This document shows, piece by piece, positions 9,989-22,152 of a DNA stretch of 64,000 nt. This DNA is from Breoghania corrubedonensis (GTDB lineage Bacteria; Pseudomonadota; Alphaproteobacteria; Rhizobiales; Stappiaceae). Position numbers and translations under genes: made by a program. The notes beneath the pieces were generated by a model, which was not told the DNA's origin, searched no databases, and worked only from the letters and a program-made list of their open reading frames with translations. Where the stretch lies: positions 434,001 to 498,000 of the forward strand of contig NZ_QAYG01000002.1 of assembly GCF_003053845.1 (NCBI RefSeq). Direction: 5' to 3'. Each line of letters opens with the position of its first letter. The stretch's first letter is position 1.

Positions 9989-12217
<2,229 letters not shown>

Positions 12218-12385
12218 CCCGACGGGTCAACGCGGTGGCCGGATTTGGGCCGCAGCGGTGGATGGCCGCAGCGGCGGATGAAACGACAGATCGAATGGGA
12301 GGGCCCGGCCGGTGACTTCGCCCCCGGACCCGACAAGCCGGTTCGCCTTGACGGAACCGGGCAACCAGTGAGGAGACGAGTGCCG

Positions 12386-12619
12386 ATGGCGATGGATGCG
12401 CGCGAAATCGAATCGATGATCAAGGCTGCGCTTCCCGATGCCAGGATCGAGATCCGGGATCTGGCCGGCGACGGCGAGCACTATGCGGCCACCGTCGTCT
12501 CCGAGAGCTTCCGCGGCAAGAGCCGCGTCCAGCAGCACCAGCTCGTTTACAAGGCCCTGCAGGGCAACATGGGCGGTCAGCTGCACGCCCTGGCGCTGCA
12601 GACATCCGCACCCGATTGA
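12386..12619 (+). CDS. BolA/IbaG-family protein
   Basis: 77 residues. The ATG at 12386 lies ten bases after an AGGAG; an in-frame GTG at 12380 is also possible. The core [21 protein letters not shown] contains the family's conserved histidine-bearing helix. BolA proteins bind [2Fe-2S] clusters together with monothiol CGFS glutaredoxins and assist iron-sulfur delivery. The grxD gene immediately downstream is exactly that partner, a widely conserved pairing in alphaproteobacteria. Confidence 0.92.
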   Translation: MAMDAREIESMIKAALPDARIEIRDLAGDGEHYAATVVSESFRGKSRVQQHQLVYKALQGNMGGQLHALALQTSAPD

Positions 12620-12758
12620 ACGACAGACGGCCGGGTCGAGAATATCCGGCCCAAGAGCGGAGCCGAACCCAAAGGGCGGCCTCCGGAGATCAGGCGATCA
12701 AACACGAATCGAGATTCACCGGACCTTTACTCCGGCAGAACGGAAGGACAGAACGAAG

Positions 12759-13097
12759 ATGAGCGGTATCCAGGACTGGATTGCGAACGAGGTGAAGACC
12801 AACGACGTGGTGCTCTTCATGAAGGGCACCCCGGCCTTCCCGCAGTGCGGGTTTTCCGGCCAGGTGGTGCAGATCCTCGATTATCTCGGCGTGAGCTACA
12901 AGGGCGTCAACGTGCTCGAGGATGCCGACCTGCGCCAGGGCATCAAGGACTATTCGAGCTGGCCGACCATTCCGCAGCTCTACGTCAAGGGCGAGTTCGT
13001 CGGCGGCTGCGATATCGTGCGCGAGATGTTCCAGGCGCAGGAGCTGCAGCAGGTCTTTACCGAAAAGGGTGTCGCCACCGGCCAGACCGCCGAATAG
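12759..13097 (+). CDS. grxD: Monothiol glutaredoxin, Grx4/GrxD type
   Basis: 112 residues. The protein starts [20 protein letters not shown] and contains the family-defining active site CGFS in [19 protein letters not shown], plus [20 protein letters not shown] for glutathione and cluster binding. Such glutaredoxins carry a glutathione-ligated [2Fe-2S] cluster shared between two subunits or with BolA. The gene follows bolA by 139 bp on the same strand and ends before a strong terminator hairpin at 13161. Confidence 0.96.
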   Translation: MSGIQDWIANEVKTNDVVLFMKGTPAFPQCGFSGQVVQILDYLGVSYKGVNVLEDADLRQGIKDYSSWPTIPQLYVKGEFVGGCDIVREMFQAQELQQVFTEKGVATGQTAE

Positions 13098-13696
13098 GCG
13101 CCCGGCTCGCAGGCAACGCGAGAATTTTAGGCGGCATTGCCGCCATACGACCTTCGTTTCAAGGCCGGTCCACAGGACCGGCCTTTCCTGTTTCCGGAAC
13201 GCAAACCGCTTGGGGCGGACAGGATGACGCGATTGTGACCGCACCTCGACAGAATTGCGATCGCAGGTTTCCCTCACTGTTTCGCAGGATGAATGTGCGT
13301 TAATCTTTCATTAAACACGCCTGAAAATGCGAATATCCGACGCTCCTTGCCAATCACGGAAGGAATTGGCTGTTTTCCTGAAAGAAATGACATTAAAGTA
13401 CTGGTGCTTGCGGCGCCTTTACGTGCGCCGCGGGGTACAGGAGTGAATCGGAAGGCTTGCCGCGCGAACCGGGAATCGCCAAGCATGAACGCACAATGAA
13501 TGGCGGTTTCATGCTTCGTGCAAGGTTACGGGGGCAAGGTCTTCAGAGAACGCCGCGCAACTGGCGTGGCACCTGACGAAATTGGGCTGCATGCCCGTCT
13601 CGCACGCATACGGGGCGTGCGAATATCGGATGGCACGCGTCCACCGCGATACCAGCCTGGCCATCCCGGCCGGACAAAGCTCGGGGGAGCTTGAAG
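13098..13696. other. Intergenic region after grxD
   Basis: Beyond the terminator at 13161-13185 this 600 bp stretch holds short open frames that lack ribosome-binding sites and family resemblance. The part from 13300 to 13400 is poorer in G+C than its surroundings. Nothing further is supported. Confidence 0.4.
13161..13185 (+). terminator. Rho-independent-type terminator after grxD
   Basis: An 11 bp perfect stem AAGGCCGGTCC / GGACCGGCCTT around a 3-base loop, followed by TCCTGTTTCC. It lies 63 bp after the grxD stop. Confidence 0.8.
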
Positions 13697-13981
13697 ATGA
13701 AACGCATAACCGCGGGTCTTTTCTGCATGATGGCCTTTGCCGTCTACGCGATCGCTCAGCCGGGCGAGGTGGAGATGCGCCGCGTGGAATGCGCCAAGCT
13801 GATCGTCTATACGCCGATCAAGGACACCTCCGACGACCAGGTCTGCGCGGGTTTCGGCGGCGTCGTCGCCGACAGGGCGAACGACCGCGAGAGCATGACG
13901 ATCCTCGTCAAGGGCCTGAAGGTCGGCTCCGACGACGGTCTCAAGATGGCCGCCCTGCCGAGCGCCCACCAGAAGCAGTAG
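13697..13981 (+). CDS. Small secreted hypothetical protein
   Basis: 94 residues from the ATG at 13697, seven bases after GGGGGAGC. The N-terminus (MKRITAGLFCMMAFAVYAIA) is a good signal peptide with probable cleavage after AIA or AQP, giving a mature protein of about 72 residues with two cysteines. I do not recognise the family. Codon usage resembles the neighbours and the ribosome-binding site is sound, so I think it is real, but it has no operon context: ttcA, on the other strand, converges on it. Confidence 0.55.
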   Translation: MKRITAGLFCMMAFAVYAIAQPGEVEMRRVECAKLIVYTPIKDTSDDQVCAGFGGVVADRANDRESMTILVKGLKVGSDDGLKMAALPSAHQKQ

Positions 13982-14093
13982 CGCCTTTTCCAGGAGCGAG
14001 CCGTCACCAGGAGCGACCCGCGCGCACCACTGGCATTGTGGAGCCTTTCGCGTCTGACCGCTCTCCGACACCCCTCCCTGGCGCCCCCACACC

Positions 14094-15065
14094 TCACCCC
14101 AGAAGCAGCTTCGCCGTCATCGCGAGGGCGGCACCGCAGTCGCCGTCCGCGCCTTCGTTGCCACGCTCTCTTTCGCTCTCGGCGGCACCCGGCGTCAGCG
14201 CCGCGAAGTCATAGAGCCCCGTGTCGAGCAGATGGCTCGGCCGGGTATTGGCGAGCGCGCGGAACATCACCTGCGTGCGGCCGGGTTGCTCGCGCTCCCA
14301 TCCCGCCACCATCTCCTTGATCTTCTGACGCTGAAGGCCGTCCTGCGATCCGCACAGGTCGCAAGGGATGATGGGAAATTCCAGGGCATTGGAAAAGCGC
14401 GCGAGATCTGCTTCCGCGCATGCCGCAAGCGGGCGCAGCAGGGTGAGGTCGCCATCTTCATTTAGAAGTTTGGGCGGCATGGCGGCGAGCCGTCCGCCGT
14501 AGAAGAGATTGAGCAGGAACGTCTCGATGATATCCTCGCGGTGATGGCCGAGCACGACGGCCTCGCACCCGTTCTCGCGCGCGATGCGATAGAGGTGGCC
14601 GCGCCTCAGCCGTGAACACAGCGAGCAGTAGGTCTGCCCGGCAGCGACCTTGTCGGTCACGATCGAGTATGTGTCGCGCCGCTCGATGACATGCGCGATC
14701 CCGTGGCGGTCCAGAAACTCCGGCAGGATATGGGCGGGAAAGCCCGGCTGGGCCTGATCGAGATTGCAGGCCAGCAAGTCGACCGGCAGCAGCCCGCGCC
14801 ACCTGAGGTCGCTCAACACCGCCAGCAGCGCATAGGAATCCTTGCCACCCGACAGACAGACGAGCCATCGCCCCCCCGGCCTTACCATGGCGTATTCGGT
14901 CAATGTCTGACGCACCTCGCGCATGAGGCGCTTGCGCAGCTTGCGGAAGTTCGTGCTTCGCGGCGCTGCGGCGAACAGCGGGTGATCGCCGCCCTGAAAG
15001 GCGTCGCTGTCACGATCGGTGTCGGTGTCGCCGATTGCGGCGTCGATGGGTTCGGGAGCGTCCAT
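14094..15065 (-). CDS. ttcA: tRNA 2-thiocytidine biosynthesis protein TtcA
   Basis: 323 residues from the ATG at 15065 ([20 protein letters not shown]). It has the PP-loop ATP-pyrophosphatase motif [11 protein letters not shown], and the cysteine pairs [10 protein letters not shown] and CDLCGSQDG that hold the iron-sulfur cluster needed for thiolation of cytidine 32 in tRNA. The frame stays open upstream of 15065, but that segment is rich in Pro/Arg and lacks family similarity. The C-terminal ~25 residues beyond [11 protein letters not shown] look poorly conserved. It is separated from the GGDEF/EAL gene by 124 bp on the same strand. Confidence 0.95.
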   Translation of the reverse strand: MDAPEPIDAAIGDTDTDRDSDAFQGGDHPLFAAAPRSTNFRKLRKRLMREVRQTLTEYAMVRPGGRWLVCLSGGKDSYALLAVLSDLRWRGLLPVDLLACNLDQAQPGFPAHILPEFLDRHGIAHVIERRDTYSIVTDKVAAGQTYCSLCSRLRRGHLYRIARENGCEAVVLGHHREDIIETFLLNLFYGGRLAAMPPKLLNEDGDLTLLRPLAACAEADLARFSNALEFPIIPCDLCGSQDGLQRQKIKEMVAGWEREQPGRTQVMFRALANTRPSHLLDTGLYDFAALTPGAAESERERGNEGADGDCGAALAMTAKLLLG

Positions 15066-15189
15066 CCGCGGCTTATACCGTGCTTCGCGAAGCGACGGAA
15101 GCAAAGGCCGACGGGCCCCGCCGGCATGCCTGCTTTCGCGCTCGAAGCGGACAGGGTCTGGCTGAGCGGAAGGCAGCCGCCGTTCACGC

Positions 15190-17316
15190 TCAACCAGCCC
15201 TTTCCTCCGCCGCCAGCCGCGCGCCGCCAACGCCGCCGACGCCAGACGCCACCCGCGCGCCCGTCCACATGATGAATTCCTCCAGCGGCATGGGCCGGGC
15301 GAACAGGTAGCCCTGGCCGTATCGGATACCGGCGCGCAGGCAATAGTCGATATCGCGTTCGCTCTCGATCCCCTCCCCCACCATCGGAAGGTCGAGATCG
15401 CCGCAAACGCGCGCGACCGCATCGCCCAGCGCCTCCAGTCGATGGAGAATGCCCACGCCCGCGCCCTGCTCGATGGCACTGCCCCCGGCCTGGACGAAAC
15501 TGCGGTCGATCTTGATGATGTCGGGTCGAAGCGTCTTCAGATAGGTGAAGGAGGAGTAGCCGGTGCCGAAATCATCGAGCGCGACCCGGATCCCCAGATC
15601 CTGGATGCGCCGGATGATGTCGCCGCGCCCGTCATCCGCCTTCAGCACCATGCTTTCCGTCAGCTCGATCACGACCCGGCGCGGATCGACGTCGTGTGCG
15701 CTCAGGAGCGTTTCCAGACGCGCGAGGAAGCCTTGCGAAATCTGTATGCTGGAAACGTTGATGGAGAGATAGAGCTCAGCCGTCGCCGGCTCGCCCTGCA
15801 ACGCGCTCAGCGCCTCCACGCCGCGCGCGAGTACATGGTGGCCGATTTCCGGCATCAGCCCGCAATCCTCCGCCACCGGAATGAAGGAGGCGGGTGAAAG
15901 CGCGCCCTGAACCGGGTGGTTGAGCCTCAGCAACACCTCGCCGCCAACCGGCGCGCGCGTCTTCAGATCGACAATCGGCTGAACGGCGATGTCGAAGTGA
16001 TCGCCCAAGAGCCCGTCGGACAATGCCCGCTCGGTGCTGATGCGGGTCTGGCTGCGCCGGCCCACATGGGCGGTGTAGGCCGCGGGTTGGTTTTCGAGCG
16101 ACTTCTTCATCTCGTACATGGCCGCATCGGCCTTGATCATCAGCGAGGCAAGCGAATAGTCGTCGTTGGTGGCGACGAAACCGATGGAGCCGACCGGCCG
16201 CAGCCGATGGCCGTCAACGACAAGATCGCCGCCGATCTCGCGCCCGAGCTGGCCGGCCAGTGCGTCGGCGCGTTCAATGACGTCGTCGCCCGTGAGCATG
16301 ACAACAAACTCGTCGCCGGAAAGCCGCGCGGTGATCGCGCCGGGCGGTGCGAAGGCGGCGATGCGCTGACCGACCGTACGCAACACCTCATCGCCCGCCG
16401 CATGGCCGAACGTATCGTTGATCGTCTTGAAACGGTTGAGATCGATGAACAGCATGACCACGCCGGCGCGCGCCGCACGCGCTTGCAACAGCACGGCGCA
16501 AGCCCCTTCCTCGAACCCGGCGCGGTTGCGCAGGCCGGTGAGGCTGTCCTCGCTCGCCGCCCGCCGGAGCCGGGAATTGATCTCCAGCAGTGCCTGCTCG
16601 TCGCGGTCGAGACGGGCCTGCATGGCGTTGAACCCCTCGATGACGGTGCCGAATTCGCCATCGGTGTGCAGGTCGACCCGGTGACGCGTGCCGTCGCGTC
16701 GGGTCCGGGTGATGGCGCCGGCCAGATGCTGAAGCGGCGCGATCACGCGCTTTTGCGCCAGCCGCCCGGTGATGACGAGCGAGACGACCGTGGTCGCCAG
16801 CGTCAGAAACAGGCTGTGCAGCCCGATCCAGAGCGCCACCGCCCACAGGGCGCGGTTGGAATAGGCGACATGCAGCGTCCCCACCCTGACGACGGAATTG
16901 GCCTTGCGGTGGACGATCGGCACCTCCATGACGCCGGCGATCGCCGCCTTGTAGGGCCGGCCCGCCTGCGCCACGACGAAGCCCGTATCGTCCGTTACCC
17001 AGGTCGCCTCGATGGACCCGCCGCGCGGAAAGTCGTCGAGCAGCGACCCCACATGGTCGAACTCGAAATCATGCACCGGCTTGGCGATGGCGAAGACCAG
17101 CGACTGGATCGCGTCGTCGCGCACGGACTCCACCGTGCGTTCCGCCTCGCGGACCCCCCACACAGACGCGGCCACGGCCACCATCAGATTGACCGCGACG
17201 ATCCAGGGAATGAGCGTGGTGTAGAAGCGGAACGCGAAGCTCGCATGCCGGCGCGCGCGAAACCACGTCCAGGGGCGCATCGCCAGCGCGCTCAGTGAGC
17301 GGATGTGAGGGCGCAT
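15190..17316 (-). CDS. Membrane GGDEF/EAL signalling protein with periplasmic domain and HAMP
   Basis: 708 residues from the ATG at 17316, which overlaps the end of the binding-protein gene by 25 bp. Membrane segments lie near residues 30-52 and 160-185, with about 105 periplasmic residues between them. A HAMP region follows, then a GGDEF domain (SGDEF at about 333, Ser for the first Gly) and an EAL domain whose signature reads EVL at about 460 but keeps LTESMV and [10 protein letters not shown]. The protein may both make and break c-di-GMP, or only one of these. Translational coupling to a periplasmic binding protein suggests ligand-controlled activity, as in the NspS-MbaA pair of Vibrio. 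Confidence 0.9.
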   Translation of the reverse strand: MRPHIRSLSALAMRPWTWFRARRHASFAFRFYTTLIPWIVAVNLMVAVAASVWGVREAERTVESVRDDAIQSLVFAIAKPVHDFEFDHVGSLLDDFPRGGSIEATWVTDDTGFVVAQAGRPYKAAIAGVMEVPIVHRKANSVVRVGTLHVAYSNRALWAVALWIGLHSLFLTLATTVVSLVITGRLAQKRVIAPLQHLAGAITRTRRDGTRHRVDLHTDGEFGTVIEGFNAMQARLDRDEQALLEINSRLRRAASEDSLTGLRNRAGFEEGACAVLLQARAARAGVVMLFIDLNRFKTINDTFGHAAGDEVLRTVGQRIAAFAPPGAITARLSGDEFVVMLTGDDVIERADALAGQLGREIGGDLVVDGHRLRPVGSIGFVATNDDYSLASLMIKADAAMYEMKKSLENQPAAYTAHVGRRSQTRISTERALSDGLLGDHFDIAVQPIVDLKTRAPVGGEVLLRLNHPVQGALSPASFIPVAEDCGLMPEIGHHVLARGVEALSALQGEPATAELYLSINVSSIQISQGFLARLETLLSAHDVDPRRVVIELTESMVLKADDGRGDIIRRIQDLGIRVALDDFGTGYSSFTYLKTLRPDIIKIDRSFVQAGGSAIEQGAGVGILHRLEALGDAVARVCGDLDLPMVGEGIESERDIDYCLRAGIRYGQGYLFARPMPLEEFIMWTGARVASGVGGVGGARLAAEERAG

Positions 17317-18545
17317 CGACCGGAACAATCCTTCTGGGCCTGTTGGGCCTGTTGGGCCTGTTGAACGGGTTCGACGGCCGCAGCCAGCGCATCGAGTGTG
17401 AAATCGTAGGCGGACGGATCGCCGTGGGGGCCGATGAGGAAGCGGGAGAAGTCGATCTCGTCAAAGGCTTCGCGCTCGATCACATCGCCGATGGCTGCGC
17501 GGAACGCATCGATATTGCCGGCATCGACGGGTGACATCGAAAAGGCGATGGTCGGCGGGGATGCGGGCAGGTCGAGGCCGCTGAAATAGTCCTTCAAGAC
17601 CACCATGGCCCAGGCGCCGGCAAAGAAATGGCCGCCGTCGCTCGTCACCAATGTTCCGCTGGAAATCGCCGCTAGCGCCGCCGGGGACCAGTTGAGCCCC
17701 GCGACACCGACATCTGTTCCCGCAAGCAAGCCGTTCTCGCGCAAGGCGCGGATGGCGCCGAGCGCCATCGCATCGTTCGCCGCCCAAACCCCGACGGGCC
17801 GGCGCGCGCCCTGGCGCGCATAGTGCTTGAGCACCCTGTCGACGAGGTCGTGCGCCTTGTCCTCATCCCAGTCGGCGATGAGCGCGTGATCGAGAGTGAG
17901 CCTGTCGCCCCCTTCCCCAAGCACCTCGGCGAGCCCGCCATTGCGATCGATGGAAGCGGGCGTGACGGTATCGCCGTAAAGCGCGATGATCGGCCGCTCG
18001 CCGCTATCGCCGGGCGCTTCAAGCCCGCGATCCTCGGCGAAACGGCCAAGCGCCTCGGCCATGCGCCGCCCGGCGCCGCGATTGTCGGGCACGATGGCGC
18101 CCAGCCAGTTGCGGTAGCGCTGTCCGGGCTCCCCGGTCTGCTTGCGATCGTCACCGACAATGTCATTGAGCAGCATCAGGACCTTGATGCCGTGGGCGTC
18201 CGCCTGTTTCATCAGTTCGACGCTCGCCTGCTCCTCGTTGACGAGCACCAGCACATCCGGCTTGTTTGCACCGTGGATGGTGGCCAGAGCGAGTTGTTTC
18301 ATACGCACGCGGTTGCGTTCGGCCACGTCGATGGTGAGATCGATACCGAACTGGTCGGCCGCCTCCTGCATGGTCCTGGAAACGAGCGTCCAGAAAACCT
18401 CGCCCGTGACGCCCGGATTGACGAACACCACCCGCGGACGCTCCCTCTCCGCGGCTCCCGCCGCGCGCACCGGCCCCACGGCGGACACCACAAGGGCGAC
18501 CACCGCCACAAAAGGGGTCAGTACTCGTTTACCGGGAAACGCCAT
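17292..18545 (-). CDS. Periplasmic sugar-type substrate-binding protein (LuxP/Peripla_BP_4-like)
   Basis: 417 residues. The ATG at 18545 follows GGGAAGGGAG. A signal peptide covers the first ~28 residues (GKRVLTPFVAVVALVVSAVG, then PVRAAGA). The mature protein has the two-lobed type 1 binding-protein pattern: VVFVNPGVTGEVFW, VLVLVNEEQASVELMKQADA, and GVWAANDAMALGAIRALREN in the hinge region. No ABC permease or ATPase gene is nearby. Instead the gene overlaps a membrane GGDEF/EAL gene, so this is more likely a sensor subunit than a transport component. The C-terminus carries a glutamine/alanine tandem repeat at 17334-17366. The ligand is unknown. Confidence 0.88.
   Translation of the reverse strand: MAFPGKRVLTPFVAVVALVVSAVGPVRAAGAAERERPRVVFVNPGVTGEVFWTLVSRTMQEAADQFGIDLTIDVAERNRVRMKQLALATIHGANKPDVLVLVNEEQASVELMKQADAHGIKVLMLLNDIVGDDRKQTGEPGQRYRNWLGAIVPDNRGAGRRMAEALGRFAEDRGLEAPGDSGERPIIALYGDTVTPASIDRNGGLAEVLGEGGDRLTLDHALIADWDEDKAHDLVDRVLKHYARQGARRPVGVWAANDAMALGAIRALRENGLLAGTDVGVAGLNWSPAALAAISSGTLVTSDGGHFFAGAWAMVVLKDYFSGLDLPASPPTIAFSMSPVDAGNIDAFRAAIGDVIEREAFDEIDFSRFLIGPHGDPSAYDFTLDALAAAVEPVQQAQQAQQAQKDCSGRCALTSAH
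17334..17366. repeat. 9-bp tandem repeat in the binding-protein C-terminus
   Basis: The word CTGTTGGGC is repeated in tandem about three times and encodes QQAQQAQQAQ at the end of the periplasmic binding protein. Copy number could change by slippage without shifting the frame. Confidence 0.8.
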
Positions 18546-19015
18546 TACTCCCTTCCCATCGGGACACACCGGCCGCCTGTCGTTCATCACACCGGCCGAA
18601 ACCGCAAGACTCCGTTACGTAAGTTACTCCCTAATGACTTAAACCTTCGTCAATTGGACCACTGACAGCTTTCAGCAGCCCTCCCCGGGCAGTGTGCCGT
18701 TGCAATCTGCGCTTGCAGGAATTGTGCCGTAGCGGAGCGAAGGGAGTTTCCCTCTCCATTTCAACGACAAGACGCGGGAACGGGCTCGACCGCCCAAATG
18801 AAACGGTGACGGGAACGGAGAGAATTGCCCGGCCACGCGGCACACTCTGCCTTCGGGAAGACCACGTAGGGCCCCAACTTTCAAGAAAGCTCATCTGAAG
18901 ACGCAAGCGCCGGCTGATTTTGAAAGGGGCGCGCGTCGCGTGGCGTTTCGCTTGAACGCCGGATGTTGCAAACCGCGCAGCCAACCCAATCAGATCCCAT
19001 TCATGGGTCCACACC
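18546..19015. other. Intergenic region upstream of the binding protein
   Basis: This 470 bp stretch separates the end of the GAF-PAS-GGDEF gene from the binding protein start. The part next to the start (18600-18660) is A+T-richer and should hold the promoter. No gene or hairpin is supported. Confidence 0.4.
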
Positions 19016-20464
19016 CTAGCCCGCGATACCCAGCGCCGTGCCCCACACATCGCCCTTGCAATCGCATTCGACGCGATTGCGACCGCCAGCCTTCGCCTGA
19101 TAGAGGCAATTGTCGGCACGCGCATAGAGATCGTCGGCACTTTCGCCGATGCGGAATTCCGCCACCCCGATGGAGACGGTGACGCGGGCCGGTGCGTCCA
19201 CCGCCCCCGGAACACGCCCCGCCCGCACGGGGATTGAAATCGTTTCGATGCCGAGGCGCAGCCGTTCCGCCGTCCGCATCGCGCCGCCGAGATCCGTATC
19301 GGCCAGCAGCACGATGAATTCCTCCCCGCCCAGCCGTCCGACCCGGTCGGACTCGCGGATGGTGGAGGCGATGCGCGCCGCGATCGACGTCAGCACCTCG
19401 TCGCCGACCTGATGGCCGCACTTGTCGTTGACCTGCTTGAAGTGGTCGGCATCGACGACCAGCACCGAGCACGCATGGCCATAGCGCGCCGCGCGGGCAA
19501 GCTCATGCTCGAGTTCGTCGAGGATCGAGCGCCGGGTGAGCACCCCGGTCAGCGCATCGCGGGTGGCAAGTTCGAACAGTTCCTGCTCGCGGCGTTTCAG
19601 TTCGGTGATATCGACCCGGAAACCGACCGTCGCCCCGGTCCTCGTCTTGGTCTCGGATATGCGCAGCCAGCCGCCGTTGATGATCGGCTGCTCCATCGAA
19701 CCCACGGGGTTGCGGTGATAGGCGAGCGCCGCGGCGAGGAATGCGTCCTCGTTGCCCATGGACTCGGGAAACCAGCCAAGCAAAATCGCCTTGCGAAACA
19801 TCTCCTCGTAGGTGATGCCAAGGCGGAAAACGTCATCGGCGGGAGGAAACATTTCACCCATGCGCCGGTTGAACAGCACCAGCCGGTCGGTTTCATCAAA
19901 CAGCATGAAACCGTCGGGCAACACCTCTATCGCAGCATGAAGCTGATGACGGGCCTGCTCCGCCTCTCTCCTGGCGCGGCGCAGGCTCAGTTCGTCCTCG
20001 GCCACATGTGCGAGCTCGATGAGCATTTCCATCTCAGCCGCAGCGAACGTGCGCGCCTTCGTATCACACACGGCGATGGTTCCGATGCACACGCCCGGCG
20101 CGACGATCAGCGGCGCGCCGGCGCAGGCGCGCACATGCGGCGCCCCCTCCACCAACGCGCATCCCGCGAACCGGGGATCCAGACTGGCATCATCGACCAG
20201 AAACGGCTGTCCATCCGCAATGGCGAGGTGAGCGAACCCGGCCCCGCACGCGACCGTGCTCCGTCCCAGCCCGATCTCGGACTTGAACCATTCGCGTTCG
20301 CCGTCGACAAAGGAGAGCAGCGCGATCGGCGCATCGAAGGTCGCACGCGCCATGCGCACCAGCCGATCGAACCCGCTTTCAGCGGCAGTGTCGAGAAGGT
20401 CATAAGAGGCGAGAAAAGCGAGTCGCACGTCTTCCGACGCGGCCTTCCAGCCGCGTTCGTCCAT
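19016..20464 (-). CDS. Diguanylate cyclase with GAF and PAS domains
   Basis: 482 residues from the ATG at 20464; an in-frame TTG at 20527 is a less likely alternative. An N-terminal GAF domain (about 20-160, ALLSFVDGEREWFKSEIGL) is followed by a PAS domain (about 175-290, LPDGFMLFDETDRLVLFNRR) and a GGDEF domain. The catalytic motif is intact, GGEEF at 379-383, with an RxxD inhibitory site (RESD) at 370-373. It should be an active cytoplasmic cyclase under c-di-GMP feedback. No membrane segment is seen. It lies just upstream of, and on the same strand as, the binding-protein/GGDEF-EAL pair. Confidence 0.92.
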   Translation of the reverse strand: MDERGWKAASEDVRLAFLASYDLLDTAAESGFDRLVRMARATFDAPIALLSFVDGEREWFKSEIGLGRSTVACGAGFAHLAIADGQPFLVDDASLDPRFAGCALVEGAPHVRACAGAPLIVAPGVCIGTIAVCDTKARTFAAAEMEMLIELAHVAEDELSLRRARREAEQARHQLHAAIEVLPDGFMLFDETDRLVLFNRRMGEMFPPADDVFRLGITYEEMFRKAILLGWFPESMGNEDAFLAAALAYHRNPVGSMEQPIINGGWLRISETKTRTGATVGFRVDITELKRREQELFELATRDALTGVLTRRSILDELEHELARAARYGHACSVLVVDADHFKQVNDKCGHQVGDEVLTSIAARIASTIRESDRVGRLGGEEFIVLLADTDLGGAMRTAERLRLGIETISIPVRAGRVPGAVDAPARVTVSIGVAEFRIGESADDLYARADNCLYQAKAGGRNRVECDCKGDVWGTALGIAG

Positions 20465-21157
20465 ACGACATTCCGTCCCGGCCGGATGAAACACTCTCGA
20501 CCTCCTGATCTTCTGTAGTATTTTCAATATTATAATATTTGAATATCCCTACATGTCCGTACGTTAAGATGCTACTAAAAGAATAAGTAAAATGCGAAAT
20601 TTACTAACAACCGTAATTGCTGCAGGACACTTGGATCTTATACGACAAAAGTTCAAAATGTATTCATAATTTTTCAATTAGTAATTCTAAGTTTTATACC
20701 GGAATTTTTAGAAGCAAAAACAGTCCAACGCGACGCTGTCGGCCAAAATAGACGATCGTATTTACGTAACGGCAAATCACGCACCGTCATGATTACTTTT
20801 CGGCACGCTTAAATCACGATGCTCCGCCCATCTCGCCGTACCTTCAGGAGCGCCATACCTCACAATCGGGCAGGCCGGGCGCGTCAGATCCTGAAAGTTC
20901 GTCACCTTTGACAGGCGGCGCACCACGGCCATCCGGCCCCCCGCCTCTTCCCCTGCGTCGACCGGCGCGCCCCGTCACGCTGCCGGGACGCGATGAAAGA
21001 TCCACTTATCCGCAAAAAAGATTCATTCCTGCCGCGTGTCCGCGGGACTGCCGATCCGGATGGTCAGCCTCCGCACAGCCAGAAGGCTTTGCCAAAACGA
21101 CAAAGGCCGCCCGGAGGCGGCCTTTGCGTGATCGGCATCGAAAGATGCGAAGAAGAA
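20465..21157. other. Long intergenic region with an A+T-rich island
   Basis: This gap is nearly 700 bp. From about 20513 to 20830 the sequence is strikingly A+T-rich for this genome (ATTTTCAATATTATAATATT and similar). No supported open frame lies within it. It ends with the rpsD terminator at 21102-21125. The A+T-rich part probably contains the promoter of the cyclase gene and may be a binding site for a nucleoid protein. Confidence 0.5.
21102..21125 (-). terminator. Terminator hairpin after rpsD
   Basis: A 10 bp perfect stem AAAGGCCGCC / GGCGGCCTTT around the loop CGGA, 33 bp beyond the rpsD stop. Read on the minus strand it ends in TTT followed by GTCGTTTTGG. Confidence 0.85.
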
Positions 21158-21775
21158 TTAGCGCGAGTAGAACTCGACCACCAGATTCGGCTCCATCAGA
21201 ACCGGGTAGGGAACCTCGGAGAAGGACGGCGCACGGGTGAAGGTGGCGGACATCTTGGAGTGATCCGCGATGATGTATTCCGGCACGTCGCGCTCGGCCG
21301 ACTGCACGGCCTCCAGCACCAGCGCGAGCTGCTTGGACTTGTCGCGGATCTCGATCACGTCACCCTCGCGGCAGCGGTAGGACGGGATGGTGACCCGGCG
21401 ACCGTTGACCTTGACGTGGCCGTGGTTGATGAACTGGCGCGAGGCGAAAACCGTCTGCACGAACTTCGCGCGGTAGACGATCGCATCGAGACGGCGCTCC
21501 AGCAGGCCGATCAGGTTCTCGGAGGTATCGCCCTTGAGCCGCGACGCCTCGACGTAGATCTTGTGGAACTGCTTCTCGGAAATGTTGCCGTAGTAGCCCT
21601 TGAGCTTCTGCTTGGCGCGCAGCTGCACGCCGAAATCCGACAGCTTGCCCTTGCGGCGCTGGCCGTGCTGGCCGGGGCCGTATTCGCGACGGTTCGCGGG
21701 GCTCTTCGGGCGGCCCCAGATGTTCTCGCCCATACGGCGATCAAGTTTGTACTTCGAGCTCTGACGCTTCGACAT
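21158..21775 (-). CDS. rpsD: 30S ribosomal protein S4
   Basis: 205 residues, standard length. Starts [20 protein letters not shown]. Contains [20 protein letters not shown] and the S4 RNA-binding domain [20 protein letters not shown] followed by [13 protein letters not shown]. It binds 16S rRNA early in small-subunit assembly. It stands alone here, as is common in alphaproteobacteria, and ends at a clear hairpin terminator. The N-terminal zinc-finger cysteines of some S4 proteins are absent, making this the zinc-independent type. Confidence 0.98.
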   Translation of the reverse strand: MSKRQSSKYKLDRRMGENIWGRPKSPANRREYGPGQHGQRRKGKLSDFGVQLRAKQKLKGYYGNISEKQFHKIYVEASRLKGDTSENLIGLLERRLDAIVYRAKFVQTVFASRQFINHGHVKVNGRRVTIPSYRCREGDVIEIRDKSKQLALVLEAVQSAERDVPEYIIADHSKMSATFTRAPSFSEVPYPVLMEPNLVVEFYSR

Positions 21776-22152
21776 TCGCGTGGTCCTTGAGTTTGCTTCT
21801 TGTCTTAAAGGACACGCGCCCTCCTCTGTGCCGACATCCCCCCGCCCCGAGAGGCGAAGAAGGCTGCGACACTGACAGGAACGACGGCAAAGCGTTTGCC
21901 GGGTCCCGCGGGTGCGTGAAATGCCATGCGGGCCCCGAGGGACCCGCATGGGTGGGCGTTGATCTAGTCGAATGTGACCGGCCTGTCAAACGCGCACGGG
22001 GTTTTTGGCATCCCCCAGGCCAAGAGCCGGCCGTTTTCCCAATTGTGGTGCCCGCCAGCCTGGCGAGCCGGCGCGACACGACACAAGCGGATCCCCTCTC
22101 CCGTGAAGAGAGGGGAATCAGGCCCACCGGCCTGCGTTTTCCCAATCGGGAA
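21776..22152. other. Intergenic region upstream of rpsD
   Basis: Contains the rpsD promoter region and an inverted repeat at 22093-22115 (CCCCTCTC, 7-base loop, GAGAGGGG). The repeat lies 38 bp past the helicase stop and may help to terminate it. Nothing coding is supported. Confidence 0.5.

Noticed and set aside
18631-19215. 194-codon frame between the cyclase and binding-protein genes
   Set aside because: Part of it lies over the cyclase gene in another frame; the remainder has no start signal or family resemblance.
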